From Strigamia acuminata (lineage: Eukaryota > Arthropoda > Chilopoda > Geophilomorpha > Linotaeniidae), in contig OX442315.1 of the NCBI GenBank assembly GCA_949358305.1, forward strand, positions 868,001-932,000: a stretch of 64,000 bases of DNA, read 5' to 3'. Within the stretch, counting starts at the first letter, position 1. Each line of letters opens with the position of its first letter. Made by a program: the position numbers and the translations under genes. The notes beneath the pieces were generated by a model. It was not told where the DNA came from. It saw nothing but the letters and a program-made list of their open reading frames with translations, and ran no database searches. This document shows positions 28,916 through 40,088 of the stretch, piece after piece.

Positions 28916-31900
28916 TTGGACGGCCACAGAGAAATTGTTGCCACCCAAAGAAAAGGAAAAGACAAAAGAAGAAGAGTAAGATAGTTATAATTGACGTTCA
29001 GGTATCGGAGTCATTGTTGGAAATCCCAGTAATTGTGAAAGAAGTGGAAATAAAAGCAGTAATGGACACTGGAGCCAAACGAAACCTTTTGAGCGAAGAA
29101 GTGGCAATAGCCCTTCAATTGGATTATTCACCCAGCCCTAACATTAGGCTACGTGGGATAGGAAAGGATTTGGTAGTTCCAGTGGGTAAAACAAAAATGA
29201 ACATTGCAATTGGAAAACTGACCTATAGAGTGGAAGTGTTAATAGTGTCAGGATTTCATCATCAGCTTTTATTGGGGGATCCATTCATGAGGTCAACGAG
29301 AACTGTTGTCGATTATGATTTACAAAAAATCTTTGTGGGCCGGAACAATGATAGTGGAGTAGAAGAAGCAGTTTTTCCGATAAATAGATCATTTTCGGAC
29401 CAGAGTTATGTCGCCAGAGTGATGAAGAATATTTCAATTCCACCAATGCATGAATGCGTTATACCAGTTTATTTAAATACAAAATTAACCACAGAAATGT
29501 TTATGGAACCTTTAGGAAATGTAATAGATAGGTTTGGAATTTTGTGTTGTAAAACATTAACAAATTTTGAGTATGGTAAAGGAGTTCTGCGTGTGGCTAA
29601 TCCAACAAACAAATCAGTCTTCTTGAAGGAGAAATCTGCAATTGGTAAGGCGTATTACATTATCGAAATTGGGTTGTTGGATGAGAAGCAAGTGCATTGC
29701 ACTGACTCCTCAACCAAAGCGGTTGAGTTGACAGATGAAAGGCAAGTACATTGCTTTGACTTTGACTCCTCAATTGCTAAAGATAAAATGACCAAAAGCC
29801 AACAAGAGCAGATGAAGCAGTTACTTCAAAAGAACCAGGATAGATTTGCAGCCACAGACAAAGACTTAGATAGAGTAACGACATTTAAACACAGAATTAA
29901 TACGGGGGACCATGATCCAATACATTTTCAGCCTTATAGACGTTCAATCGCGGAAAAAGAAGTAGAGGCAGAAGAGACCAGAAAGTTGCTTGAGATGGGA
30001 GTCATTAGGGAATCAGAAAGTCCATGGAGTGCACCAGTACTACTCATCAAGAAAAGAGACGGTAAATGGAGATTTTGTGTCGATTGGAGGAGGTTAAACG
30101 CGATCACAAAGAAAATGGTATACCCACTGCCCAGAATTGACGATACATTGGACCAACTGGCAGGGGCCCAGTATTTTTCGATGATGGATCTTATTCAAGG
30201 ATATTATCAAGTCGAAATAGATGAACAAGATCGTGAAAAAACAGCGTTTACCACTTCAAGCGGACATTTTGAGTTTAACGTCCTAGGAATGGGATTATGT
30301 AATAGCCCAGCTGCGTTTCAAAAATTGATGAATAAGGTGCTTGGTAATCTCCTTGGTAAGGTCTGTATAGCTTATATTGACGATCTTATAATCTTCTCGA
30401 AGACTTTTGATCAGCATCTGGAGGATCTCAATGCTGTCTTCAATAAACTGCGGTTGGCAAACTTAAAGGTCAAATTGAGTAAGTGTACGTTTGGTACTAA
30501 TACCATCAAATATTTAGGCCACATTGTTGATTCTGATGGAGTGTCACCTGATCCACGTAATTTGGAAAGTGTCGCTAAATTTCCAAAACCAACAAAATTG
30601 AAGCAGTTGAGAGGGTTTTTGGGTTTATGTTCGTATTATCGAAAGTTCATTCTAGGATTTGCGGACGTATCCAAGCCCTTAGCCAACTTAACTCGCAAAG
30701 ATGAAGCTTTTGATTGGGGACCACCACAGGAAACAGCGTTTAAGGCCTTACGAACAGCTTTAGTTACGGTGCCAGTTTTGGCACATCCAAACTTTGCAGA
30801 GCCATTCATTGTGTCTACGGATGCAAGTGCTTATGGACTCGGTGCAATTTTGAAGCAGCGTATTAAAAAGCAAGAACATGTGATTTGTTACGCCAGTCGA
30901 TTATTAAGTACAGCAGAACAGAACTATAATGCCACCGAAAGAGAATGTTTAGCCATAATATTCGGCATTAACAAGTACAGACCATATCTTTACGGTAGGA
31001 AATTTACAATTGTGACAGACCATTCTGCGTTACAATGGCTGAGTAGGGTGAAAAATTCCAATGGTAGGTTGGCCAGGTGGAGTTTACAACTGGTAGATTA
31101 TGACTACGATGTGGTGCACAAGTCAGGCAAGAAGCACACAGATGCAGATGCTCTTAGCCGCATCCAAGAAGAGAGTGGTGAGGAAGAAAAAGAAATTATT
31201 CCCTTATTACTTCTCGAAAAACTCAACTTACCTGTCGAACAGCGTAAGGACGAGAAAATTTTGGAGATCATCACCGCAATGGAGAATATTGAGCAACTTC
31301 CAAGGAACAGGAAACGTCCTTTAAAACAGTTCGTTCTTCTGGATAACATTTTGTTTAGAAAGAAAAATTATAATTCTCTAAACATGGAAGGAAACCTTTT
31401 AGTAGTACCGCAGCATTTACGTAAGCAAGTGTTAGAAGAAATGCATGACGGGCTCGTAGGTGCTCATCTCGGCCTAAACAAGACGTGGAAAAGAATTAGA
31501 GTAAGATTCTTTTGGCCGAGGATATATAGGGACGTAAGGAATTACGTACTCTCTTGTCCACATTGCGCAGGTAGTAAGTCAATGACCACTCCACAAAAAG
31601 GTTTATTACAACCTTGGTCGACGATCTCAAGACCGTTCGAGAGGATTGGTATAGACACGTTAGGAAGCTTTCCAGTTTCAAATAGTGGAAATAAATTTGT
31701 TTTTGTTATAACTGATTACTTGTCGCGTGCAGTCATCGCTAGAGCGGCTCCAGCATGTACAGCGTTGGAAGCAGCGAAAACTCTTGTATTCGAGGTAATG
31801 CTCAAAGAGGGAAGTCCACGCGAGATACTCAGCGATAAGGGGACGGAGTACAGGAACGAAATGATTAATGAGGTATCAGCACTGTTTAAATCCCAGCACA

Positions 31901-32958
31901 AATCTACTTCCGGGTACCATCCAAGGACCAACGGATTAACGGAAAGATTCAATGCAACGTTTGCCAAAATGTTGACATGTTATACTAATAAAGATCACAC
32001 AGATTGGGATGAATTTTTACTATTTGTCATTTTCTCCTATAATTCAGCAGTCCATGAAACAACTGGATATACCCCATATTATTTGTTGAAAGGTTATGAA
32101 GTTGATTTGAGTGTGGATGTGAACTTGAACCTTCCTCGAAAGGAATTCACTCTTCGCACTTCTAGATTTATGCGGGAGATGCGGAAAATTGCCAATGAAA
32201 GATTAGAATGGCAAAGTGAGAAGAGCAAGAGAAGATTTGATTTGGACAGAATTGTGGTGGAATTCGAACCAGGAGAATTGGTTTACTTGAAAACCCCAAA
32301 TAGGAAAGTAGGGTTAAGCGAAAAACTCCTGCCGCCATTTTCTGGACCATATGAAATAGTTAGACGCACAGCGCCAAACGATTATGAAGTAAGGAACTCA
32401 TCAGGAAAGAAAACTAGCATTGTCAATGTTGAACGTTTGAAACCATACAAGCCACGAGAGGAAAGTCCAGAAACTATTCTGCAGGATTTACCATTGAAGA
32501 AAGTAACATTTTCTGATGAAGTGCAAGGAAGTTCGCAAAAAGACGATCAAAATGCGGAAATTGTGAAGAAAGACGAAGATTCGCGAGATAAGCCTAAATT
32601 AGAAGCGAAGGAAAGGTTTATTGATGATGACGATCAAATTTCGTTGCGGAATTTCTTTGAATCCGAAGATAAAGCGTCGGATTTACCGGCTCTAACGGAA
32701 AAAGAGCGACTGAAGGCAATTTACGGGCCGAAAGAAATTGAGGAACGTCGAGCGAAAAAGGAAGCTGATTTAGAACAGCAAAATCAGTTGCTAAAATCGT
32801 CGCCAGACGAAAGCAAGAAGAATCGGTCGCAGAAACCATCACCAGGTGTCGCAAATGCTGTTGGCGCCGATACTCATGCGCGACGTCCTGCTGAAAGTGA
32901 TTTCCGGTCACAACGACTTAGATCGCAACCACGCCAGGATTACACTGCATTTTACTAG
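28912..32958 (+). CDS. pol: Pol of Ty3/gypsy element D, copy 1 (PR-RT-RNaseH-IN)
   Basis: Open from the frameshift site to TAG at 32958. After a short Lys/Arg-rich linker, residues counted from the TTG at 29014 are: protease DTGA ~18; RT with YIDD ~454-457 and the WRFCVDWRRLN block; RNase H from TDASAYG ~602, TDHSAL ~668, DADALSR; integrase HHCC (H811, H818, C848, C851) with catalytic D881, D941 and E977; GPY/F module (FSGPYEIVRR); and a charged tail ending DYTAFY, like element C's DYRHFY. All catalytic residues are present and no break is seen. Relative to element C it carries a short tandem duplication around QVHC (~226-250). Confidence 0.95.
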   Translation, partial: LVGRPQRNCCHPKKRKRQKKKSKIVIIDVQVSESLLEIPVIVKEVEIKAVMDTGAKRNLLSEEVAIALQLDYSPSPNIRLRGIGKDLVVPVGKTKMNIAIGKLTYRVEVLIVSGFHHQLLLGDPFMRSTRTVVDYDLQKIFVGRNNDSGVEEAVFPINRSFSDQSYVARVMKNISIPPMHECVIPVYLNTKLTTEMFMEPLGNVIDRFGILCCKTLTNFEYGKGVLRVANPTNKSVFLKEKSAIGKAYYIIEIGLLDEKQVHCTDSSTKAVELTDERQVHCFDFDSSIAKDKMTKSQQEQMKQLLQKNQDRFAATDKDLDRVTTFKHRINTGDHDPIHFQPYRRSIAEKEVEAEETRKLLEMGVIRESESPWSAPVLLIKKRDGKWRFCVDWRRLNAITKKMVYPLPRIDDTLDQLAGAQYFSMMDLIQGYYQVEIDEQDREKTAFTTSSGHFEFNVLGMGLCNSPAAFQKLMNKVLGNLLGKVCIAYIDDLIIFSKTFDQHLEDLNAVFNKLRLANLKVKLSKCTFGTNTIKYLGHIVDSDGVSPDPRNLESVAKFPKPTKLKQLRGFLGLCSYYRKFILGFADVSKPLANLTRKDEAFDWGPPQETAFKALRTALVTVPVLAHPNFAEPFIVSTDASAYGLGAILKQRIKKQEHVICYASRLLSTAEQNYNATERECLAIIFGINKYRPYLYGRKFTIVTDHSALQWLSRVKNSNGRLARWSLQLVDYDYDVVHKSGKKHTDADALSRIQEESGEEEKEIIPLLLLEKLNLPVEQRKDEKILEIITAMENIEQLPRNRKRPLKQFVLLDNILFRKKNYNSLNMEGNLLVVPQHLRKQVLEEMHDGLVGAHLGLNKTWKRIRVRFFWPRIYRDVRNYVLSCPHCAGSKSMTTPQKGLLQPWSTISRPFERIGIDTLGSFPVSNSGNKFVFVITDYLSRAVIARAAPACTALEAAKTLVFEVMLKEGSPREILSDKGTEYRNEMINEVSALFKSQHKSTSGYHPRTNGLTERFNATFAKMLTCYTNKDHTDWDEFLLFVIFSYNSAVHETTGYTPYYLLKGYEVDLSVDVNLNLPRKEFTLRTSRFMREMRKIANERLEWQSEKSKRRFDLDRIVVEFEPGELVYLKTPNRKVGLSEKLLPPFSGPYEIVRRTAPNDYEVRNSSGKKTSIVNVERLKPYKPREESPETILQDLPLKKVTFSDEVQGSSQKDDQNAEIVKKDEDSRDKPKLEAKERFIDDDDQISLRNFFESEDKASDLPALTEKERLKAIYGPKEIEERRAKKEADLEQQNQLLKSSPDESKKNRSQKPSPGVANAVGADTHARRPAESDFRSQRLRSQPRQDYTAFY

Positions 32959-33253
32959 CTTTCCTAGAGTGAACGCAAGTTATTTGCAGTGAGCAAAGGG
33001 AATTGCTATTTTTCAAGACGTGATTGACGAGGATTTTGTGTAGTTTCGGTGAAAGTAGGTACTTTTATTTGACGGAAGTGGAAATGAACGTTGATGAAAC
33101 GTGATGTGATTTTGAAGTTGTATTTTCTTGTTTGTCGAGGCGAACGCAAGTTATTTGCAGTGAACCGAGAATGACTTGAATTTACGGTAAAAGCCTAATA
33201 TACAGGTAACACGCCGGGTTGGTAGCCCGTGAGTAATATCTTCAAGATGTTGC
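32959..33253 (+). other. 3' flank of element D pol, copy 1
   Basis: Non-coding. The phrase GCAAGTTATTTGCAGTGA occurs twice, near 32974 and 33149. A CGGG/CCCG hairpin lies at 33215-33229. It runs into the start of copy 2. No clear PPT or TG-starting LTR boundary is seen. Confidence 0.45.
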
Positions 33254-33698
33254 GATAAATAACTACCTGGATAATGGTAATCCAACGGCAGTGGCCGATT
33301 AATATTTTACCCGGTGCTCGATCAGTGGATCCCGCCATCGTAAGGCATGCTGGCGGATGGAGGAGTCAAATCCTCCCGCGATGGTTCTCTCGACCGTCGT
33401 GACGGTCCCCGCCCTATTGTACCCTCCGGGTTAGTAACCCGTGAACAGGAGTTGAAGAACACTGTGATAAACAAATTACTCGGGCATTGGTAATCCTGTA
33501 TTGGCAATATCTTTTAAAACCCGGTAAGTCCATAGAAATGTTTACCTGGTGGTTGGTACCACCGATAGCGAATTAAAGCGGACAATTAAATACTCGGCGC
33601 CTGATCACGAGATCTTGTCGTCGTAAGGCATGCTGGCGGATGGAGTCTCAACAACTCCCGCGACGTTCTCTCAATTGTCGTGACGGTCCCCGCCCAAT
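33254..33698. repeat. Hairpin-rich region downstream of pol (copy 2)
   Basis: Counterpart of 1-445 with the same stem-loops (TGGAT/ATCCA at 33268-33284, CGGGTT/AACCCG at 33427-33441, GGTGGT/ACCACC at 33548-33563) and the same 75-bp direct repeats. Here it directly follows an intact pol, which shows its place in the element. Confidence 0.55.
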
Positions 33699-33764
33699 TA
33701 ATATTTATATAACAATTCATTTGTTATATTCCATTAATCACTTTACTCTTATTCATTTGAAACA

Positions 33765-33974
33765 ATGGAATATTCTGCTGAATATTCCTATCCCCGCGAA
33801 GGACTCTTCGCATTATTAGATAATCGAGCTGCGGACCAAATACGTCTCCGTAGCGCTATTTGTGACGATGCCGCAAGTCAGCCGTATCCCTTTGGCTTCG
33901 CCCGGATCCTCAACCAGTTGATGCCGCCCGTTTACACGCGTCAAGAACCCAATTATGTTATCATTAGTATTTAG
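33765..33974 (+). CDS. Small ORF of 69 codons, copy 2
   Basis: Identical at the protein level to the frame at 512-721; same ATG and TAG. It begins about 0.8 kb after the pol stop. No motif is recognised, and it may be chance. Confidence 0.2.
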   Translation: MEYSAEYSYPREGLFALLDNRAADQIRLRSAICDDAASQPYPFGFARILNQLMPPVYTRQEPNYVIISI

Positions 33975-35795
33975 TAATAAATATGTTGTGCCACACTAAA
34001 GAACTGTAAATTATTTCTGCTCAGTCATGAATTCATATTTTTACACGGACTTCTGTAAGCTTATCTCGGTTAGGTTGTTGCTACTCCTAGCAACGTCTTG
34101 TTTAAACCGATTATTTATCTATCTTAAATGGCTATTAAATCAGCCAAAAGTAGAATCGTCACAAACGTGCCGCGCTATGCCACACAATGTGCCGCCGCGA
34201 TAGACCATCGAACCCGAATGTGTGTGATGCGAAACGCGCGAGTACGCGCGCGGAGAACGCGCGGCAATGCTAGTGCCTCGATAATTGATCTTTTCTCTTT
34301 GTTTGCAATATTTTTTTGGCCTTTTTTGTTGATTTTTCGGTTTGAAATTGTTTTTTTCCGGTGTAATTTAAGTGGTGGAAGGTTGTTGGGGTGTGTTGAG
34401 GGTAATTTTGGCGGTTTTTGGGTCGGGATTAGTGTTTTCTGCGATTTTTGATCGGTATTTGGGGTTTGATGCAGCGGATAGCGCATGCGAATCGCCGTCG
34501 ACCGTAGCATTAGCAATTGCAACGTGCCGCGCTATGCCACACAATGTGCCGCCGCGATAGGCCATCGAATCCGAATGTGTGTGATGCGAAACGCGAGTAC
34601 GCGCGCGGAGAACGCGCGGCAATGCTAGCAACAGGAGCGCAACTGCCCAAGAAATTGCTCAACAATAAAAGGCACGTGGAAGCTTGTGCCTGAAACAATA
34701 GGCACTTCAAATAAAGTTATTGTTAAAAAACGGGCTTGAAAACCAACAATTACACAATAATTAAGGGGCAAGAAATGAACTTTGCTGCAATGCAAAGTTC
34801 TCAAAATACAGAGAAATGAAAGTTACACTTGTATAAAGAATTGACAATGTTTGAAACCAATAAAAACTACAAAAACACACTTGTAAAAAACCCAAAACAA
34901 CCCCCAGAATGAATTATTTGACTCAAATTAACCCTAAAACAGTCTTGGAGGTCGTGCAGACGACAGAGTCGGATCGGAAGGTTGCTAAAACCTGACGCCA
35001 AAACTAGCAATGGGACAGCTAGTTAGAAAACAGCTTTTTCATCAATCATGAACGCTGAAAACCTCACCCAGGGGTAGAAAATGATGGAGAGAACGTTTTC
35101 GCCATCTAAAACGGTCTAAAACGGGTCTAAAATGCCTAAACCGGCGCCTGGAACGTGGCGCAGTTGTTGGGTCAAATATTGTCAAAAATCAGTGGAAATT
35201 TGTCAAATACTGGCAAAAATCTGCTGAAATTTGTCAAAAATTGCCAAATTTTGGCGCAAGTTACGTGAGGTTTGCGCGCATCCAACTATGACGAAAAATC
35301 CATGCGTGTGCACGCGCGATTTACTGGCGCGTTGGAAGCGTTAAAATAAATTTTTCCAATGTCTAACACAATTTGCACCGAATTATGGCAATTTTTGACA
35401 AATTTACATGGATTTTTGCCAGTATTTGACAAATTTCCACGGATTTTTGACAATATTTGACAAATTGCAGACAAATTTCAGACAAATTTCAATTAATTTT
35501 AGAAATTTTATGAGAAATTTCAGCAAATGTTTGAGGATTGAGGAAATCTTCTGAAATTTGTCAAATATAGGCAAAAATCTTCTGAAATTTGTCAAATACA
35601 GGCAAAAATCTGCTGAAAATTGTCAAAAATTGCCCAAATTCCGTGCAAGTTTTGCAAGTTTTGCGCGCATCAAATCGTATGCGCGCCTATACTATTGCAC
35701 GAGCGCATTGACGCGTGATGAACACCAATTACGTTTACGAAGTGAATTCGAGCTACAAAAGTATCGAGTCGCCATTCTATGATGGAAAAAAAAAA
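33975..35795. repeat. Repeat-bearing AT-rich stretch (copy 2)
   Basis: Counterpart of 722-2535. It holds the ~108-bp direct repeats (34164-34273 and 34521-34628), R1 (34275-34510) and the foldback (35172-35683). No gene is recognised. Confidence 0.6.
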
Positions 35796-35799
35796 TTAA

Positions 35800-36021
35800 A
35801 GGGGAATAGCCAAGGTTTTTAAAAACACAAACTTTTGTGTTTTTCTTACTTATGTAGTTGAAATCTATCTTCAAATCAATTTTTATTAAAAAATTTCAAT
35901 TCTAAGCTATTAAAATCATTCATTGAAAATGGCAAAAATGGTTACTTTCACCGCAACACTTCAATTGGAAAATTTCCGAATTTCACCACTAGAGGTCGTC
36001 GTCGTGACGTCATTTGCACCA
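35800..36021 (+). repeat. Kolobok 5' terminal inverted repeat
   Basis: 222 bp from AGGGGAATAGCC to GACGTCATTTGCACCA. It pairs with 40655-40876 in inverted orientation with few mismatches. Confidence 0.9.
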
Positions 36022-36093
36022 AGACATAGATTCTTCTAATCTGTGACAGAGCAGGTGTATTTTTAGCACGTTGTGATCTTCTCGTTTACAATA

Positions 36094-39000
36094 ATGGTTT
36101 GTTGTGTTGCGCACGGATGCAGTAATGGACAGAACTCTGGTGCTTCTTTTCACCGATTTCCAAAAGAAAAGAAAAGATTATCAAATTGGCTTAAGAGAAT
36201 GAACAGAAGTAATTGGAAACCGACTGCCAGAAGTTTACTTTGTAGTGTCCATTTTAATGATGACTGTTTTGTTATTTCACCAAATTTAATTCATTCTCTT
36301 GGAATAAAATGTGGTCGAATGCAATTAAAAAGGGATGCAATTCCCACAATTTTTGATAAAAAAGTAGTTGAGAAAAAAAATAAAAGTTTGGCCTATCAAA
36401 AACGCAGGAATTTAGAGGTACAGTATAAGTCTAATAAATAGGGTTGCATCGAATATTTGGTTCGTATATGATTTTTCACCCTAAAATTTGTTTTTTTTAT
36501 CTTGAAAGTCGTATTATTCCACTACAAAATAATTTTTTTCCACCCGAAAATCTTTTTCTTTTTTGAAAATACGGAAAATCGTGCTACTCAACCCGAAATT
36601 CCTCTTTCTTCACACAAAAATCTTTTTTTTTTATCCAAAAATCGTTTTTATTTTCATCGAAAATCGTTTTTTCAAACTAAAAATACGAAAAATCGTGCTA
36701 CTCAACCCGAAATTCCTTTTTCTCCACCTTTTTTTTACCCTAAAATCGTTTTTCTTTTCATCGAAAATCGTTTTTTCAACCTAAAAATACGAAAAATCGT
36801 GCTACTCAACCCGAAATTCCTCTTTCTCCACCTTTTTTTTACCCTAAAATCGTTTTTCTTTTCATCGAAAATCGTTTTTTCAACCTAAAAATACGAAAAT
36901 TCGTGCTACTCAACCCAAAATTCCTCTTTCTCCACCTTTTTTTTTACCCTAAAATTGTTTTTCTTTTCACCGAAAATCGTTTTTTCAACCTAAAAATAAG
37001 AAAAATTTTTCTACTCAACCCGAAATTCCTCTTTCTCCACCCAAAAATCTTTTTTTTTTATCCAAAAATCGTTTTTCTTTTCATCGAAAATCGTTTTTTC
37101 AACCTAAAATACGAAAAATCGTGCTACTCAACCCGAAATTCCTCTTTCTCCACCTTTTTTTTACTCTAAAATCGTTTTTCTTTTCATCGAAAATCGTTTT
37201 TTCAACATAAAAATCGTGGTTTTGTCCCAAACTTTGATTTTCTAAAAATAATTTTCGGTTATTCAGATTAATTGATATTCGGAGCAACCCTATTAATAAG
37301 CAAATTATAAAATTTATTTGTGTAATTAACTTTAAAAATTCTTGCAGCTTATGAAAGAAGTGACAGCTGGCAAACAGAAAAATGTTGAGACAGTTGAAAA
37401 TGTTTTACCACTGTTTGCAGAGACAGTTGAAAATATAGAAAACAGTTTTATATCAATAAATGTTGAAATTGAAATGGTAATTCATTTATTTACTTGTGCT
37501 TCATTTATTATTTTACTTGTAATTATTTTTATTATTTTTTTTTAGTTTGCTGATAAAAGTTTTCAAACTTGTCCTCTGGTTCAACACAGGGGTACTCAAT
37601 GTTCTAGACAAATAAACAAATGGAGCAGAGGAGTACAAGTTGGATGTTCCACAACCTCAGTAAGCATTGGAATTCAATGCCAGATCGAAGACGATCTTAA
37701 TTGTGAAAATGAATTTACGAATGGGATTGAAAACTTAAAAGAAATGGATGATTATGAGGAAATGGATGATTTTGAGGAAATGGATAACTTAGAAGAATTA
37801 ATTACTAATAAATCAGACGATGATCCTGATTTTGAACCGGATGTTTTTGAAGATGCTGATTATGAAATGTGAGTGTGTGTGTGTACATGAAATTTATTGG
37901 TTAATTGATTTTAAATGTAATCTAGAAAAGAAGAATTACAAGACAGCTATCTAGTAGGCACTGAACCTAAATTTATAGTGTATGCAAGTGCACTGAGATC
38001 CCTGTTAGATGTATGCAGACAATGTTTAGAGAAGTGCGTTGTTACTGTTACGAAAAAAAATGGGAGCTTGGTTATGCTAAAACAAATATGTACTTGTGGA
38101 CACACATGGTCGTGGTCTAGTCAACCAATGCATCATCAAATGCCATTAGGTGACTTAGAACTGGCTGCTGGCATTTTCTTTTCAGGAAGTAGTCCTGTTA
38201 AAGCTCTAAGCATGTTTAAATCTTTAAACGTGTGTTGCATGTCTCAGCGTACATATTCTCGAATGCAAAGCCATTATTTGCTTCCTGCAACATACAATGT
38301 TTGGCGTCGTGAACAAGAAAATCTGTTAAAAGATCTTCACACTCGTGAATTAGCATTGGGCACTGATGGCCGATGTGATTCACCGGGGCATTCTGCCAAG
38401 TATATGCAATATACTTTAATGGACTTAGGTCGTAACAAGGTGATTGGGCTCCAACAAATTCAGGTAAATATAATTTGTTTTTGAACTACAAATAAACAAC
38501 ATAGTTTATTTAATTAATTGCATTTTCTCACTGTTTAGTGCAATGAAGTTACTAGCTCAAATGCAATGGAATTAGAGGCATTGAAGCGCAGTTTGAATTT
38601 CTTTGATGAGAGGGGGATTAAGGTTTGCAGTATCACTACAGACCGTCATGTTGGAATAAAAAAATATCTCAGAGAACAACGTTCAGATATTAGACACCAA
38701 TTTGATGTATTCCACATGGCAAAAGGTAAATGTTTGTCACGGTAAAAAAAAGTTTTGTGGTTGTAATTACTTTATTTTCAATCAATAATTGATAGGTGTC
38801 AAAAAGAAAATTCTTGCAGCAAGTAAAACTAAGCGATTTGCAGCTCTCAAGAATTGGGCCAAGCCTGCATCAAACCACCTGTACTGGTGTGCAATGACAA
38901 GCAATGGAGACCCAGACAGGACTATTGAAAAGTGGAAATCGTTTTTAAATCACATCACTAATAAACATACTGGTCATGGAAAGAAGTTTAGGAAATGTGA

Positions 39001-39717
39001 TCATGGTGAAATTGAGGCAAGAGAATGGCTTGAACATGGTTTGTACAAAGTAAAAATCTTGCCTGTCATTTGGTAAAAACTATATTTAAAAATTGTTTAG
39101 GATCACGTGAACACAAGAAGCTTGAAGAAATTGTATGTAGCAAGCTACTTCTTTCTGACATCCCTAAACTATCACCAGACTACCAAACATCAGAAGTGGA
39201 ATCATTCCACTGCATTATTTGTTTCTTTGCTCCTAAATCACAGCATTTTTTTTATCATGCAATGATGTGTAGGTAGGTTGTTATTAAAATTTTACACTGA
39301 AATTGTTTTATATCTTTTTCCTCAAATACAGATGTCTCTTGGCAGCCTTGCATTATAATGAGAATGCTAATCGACCCCAAGCAACAACCAAAAATGGAGA
39401 TCGTCGTTGGTCGTTAACAATCCCTAAATATAAGAAAGATGGATCAATTGTAAAGGAAGTAAAAGTTAAATCTACATTCGGTAAGTTTAAATTAATTTAT
39501 TTCAAATACAATTTTTAAATGATTCTTTACCGGTATAGATTATGTGGGACACTTAATGCAGGAAGTACATACATTGCGCCAGAAATTTCCAAGCTACACC
39601 AAAGCCACGGTTTTAATTGAGGAATTACCAGAAGCACCTCGACCTCTGACACCACATTATTCACAGGAACAAAAGCAGAATGCCATAGTCAACCATAAAA
39701 CAAGATTTAATAAATAA
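36094..39717 (+). CDS. THAP-domain Kolobok-like transposase, nine exons
   Basis: Predicted exons: 36094-36417, 37348-37476, 37546-37868, 37926-38463, 38539-38725, 38796-39038, 39101-39272, 39332-39480 and 39539-39717. All junctions are GT-AG and the sum (2244 nt) gives 747 codons in frame. Exon 1 encodes a THAP zinc finger, a C2CH DNA-binding module starting MVCCVAHGCSN with CSVHF. Exons 2-3 are acidic and variable. Exons 4-9 hold the catalytic part: a CxCGHTWSWSSQP block, LGTDGRCDSPGHSAKY (first Asp), TTDRHVGIKK (second Asp), HQFDVFHMAKG and SEVESF (candidate Glu). It would bind the terminal repeats and cut at TTAA. The gene has no visible disruption. Confidence 0.85.
36500..37230 (+). repeat. 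Minisatellite, ~105-bp unit, inside transposase intron 1
   Basis: About six tandem units, each with CGTGCTACTCAACCCGAAAT, TTCCTCTTTCTCCACC and TCATCGAAAATCGTTTTTTC, starting near 36579, 36698, 36801, 36903, 37010 and 37123. The unit is a multiple of three or near it, so open frames run through it; these are not genes. It is absent from copy 1 because of the deletion. Confidence 0.85.
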
Positions 39718-40088
39718 ATAAAAACGAATTATGCTAATAACTAATAAAAGAGTTCATTTTTTAAATCAATGCAATTAATACATGACAGAAACATTCAACC
39801 ATTTATTTAGACTAACTTAATTGCTCTAAATCCTGTATAATTTTCTGAAGGGAAGGCTTCTCTAATCTTTGTTACGACACACGAAGGCAAAATTCTCCTA
39901 TTTTTTTTCCCCAGTTTATGGAATATCCATCTCACAAATCGTCTGTACGCAAGGTAGCGAAATAATCTGTTGGAGTAATAGAACAGGTTATTATACTAAA
40001 AATTACACTAAGTAAAATTAAACCTGAAGTTTAATTTACTTCAGGTGTTAAAACTTTAGGTGTTAGACGGTTTATTTTTGCACAATAT

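Larger units (their letters stand above)
1..33253. repeat. Copy 1 of a ~21 kb tandem segmental duplication
   Basis: The sequence from position 1 reappears from 33254 onward with very few substitutions. Offsets are +33253 up to about 2535, +36452 from about 2541 (copy 1 lacks about 3.2 kb of the Kolobok element), +36463 by 10292, and +21328 after 25431. The last shift arises because copy 1 alone carries the 15.1-kb LTR element. Removing that insertion and restoring the deletion gives a period of about 21.3 kb. The left edge lies outside the window. Two haplotypes wrongly joined in assembly would give the same picture. Confidence 0.93.

Noticed and set aside
36502-37169. Phe/Lys-rich ORFs of 73-128 codons in the Kolobok intron
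   Set aside because: They are translations of the tandem minisatellite; identical phrases recur every unit and no start context or domain is present.
36500-37230. CRISPR array
   Set aside because: Units of ~105 bp are repeated without unique spacers, in a eukaryotic intron.
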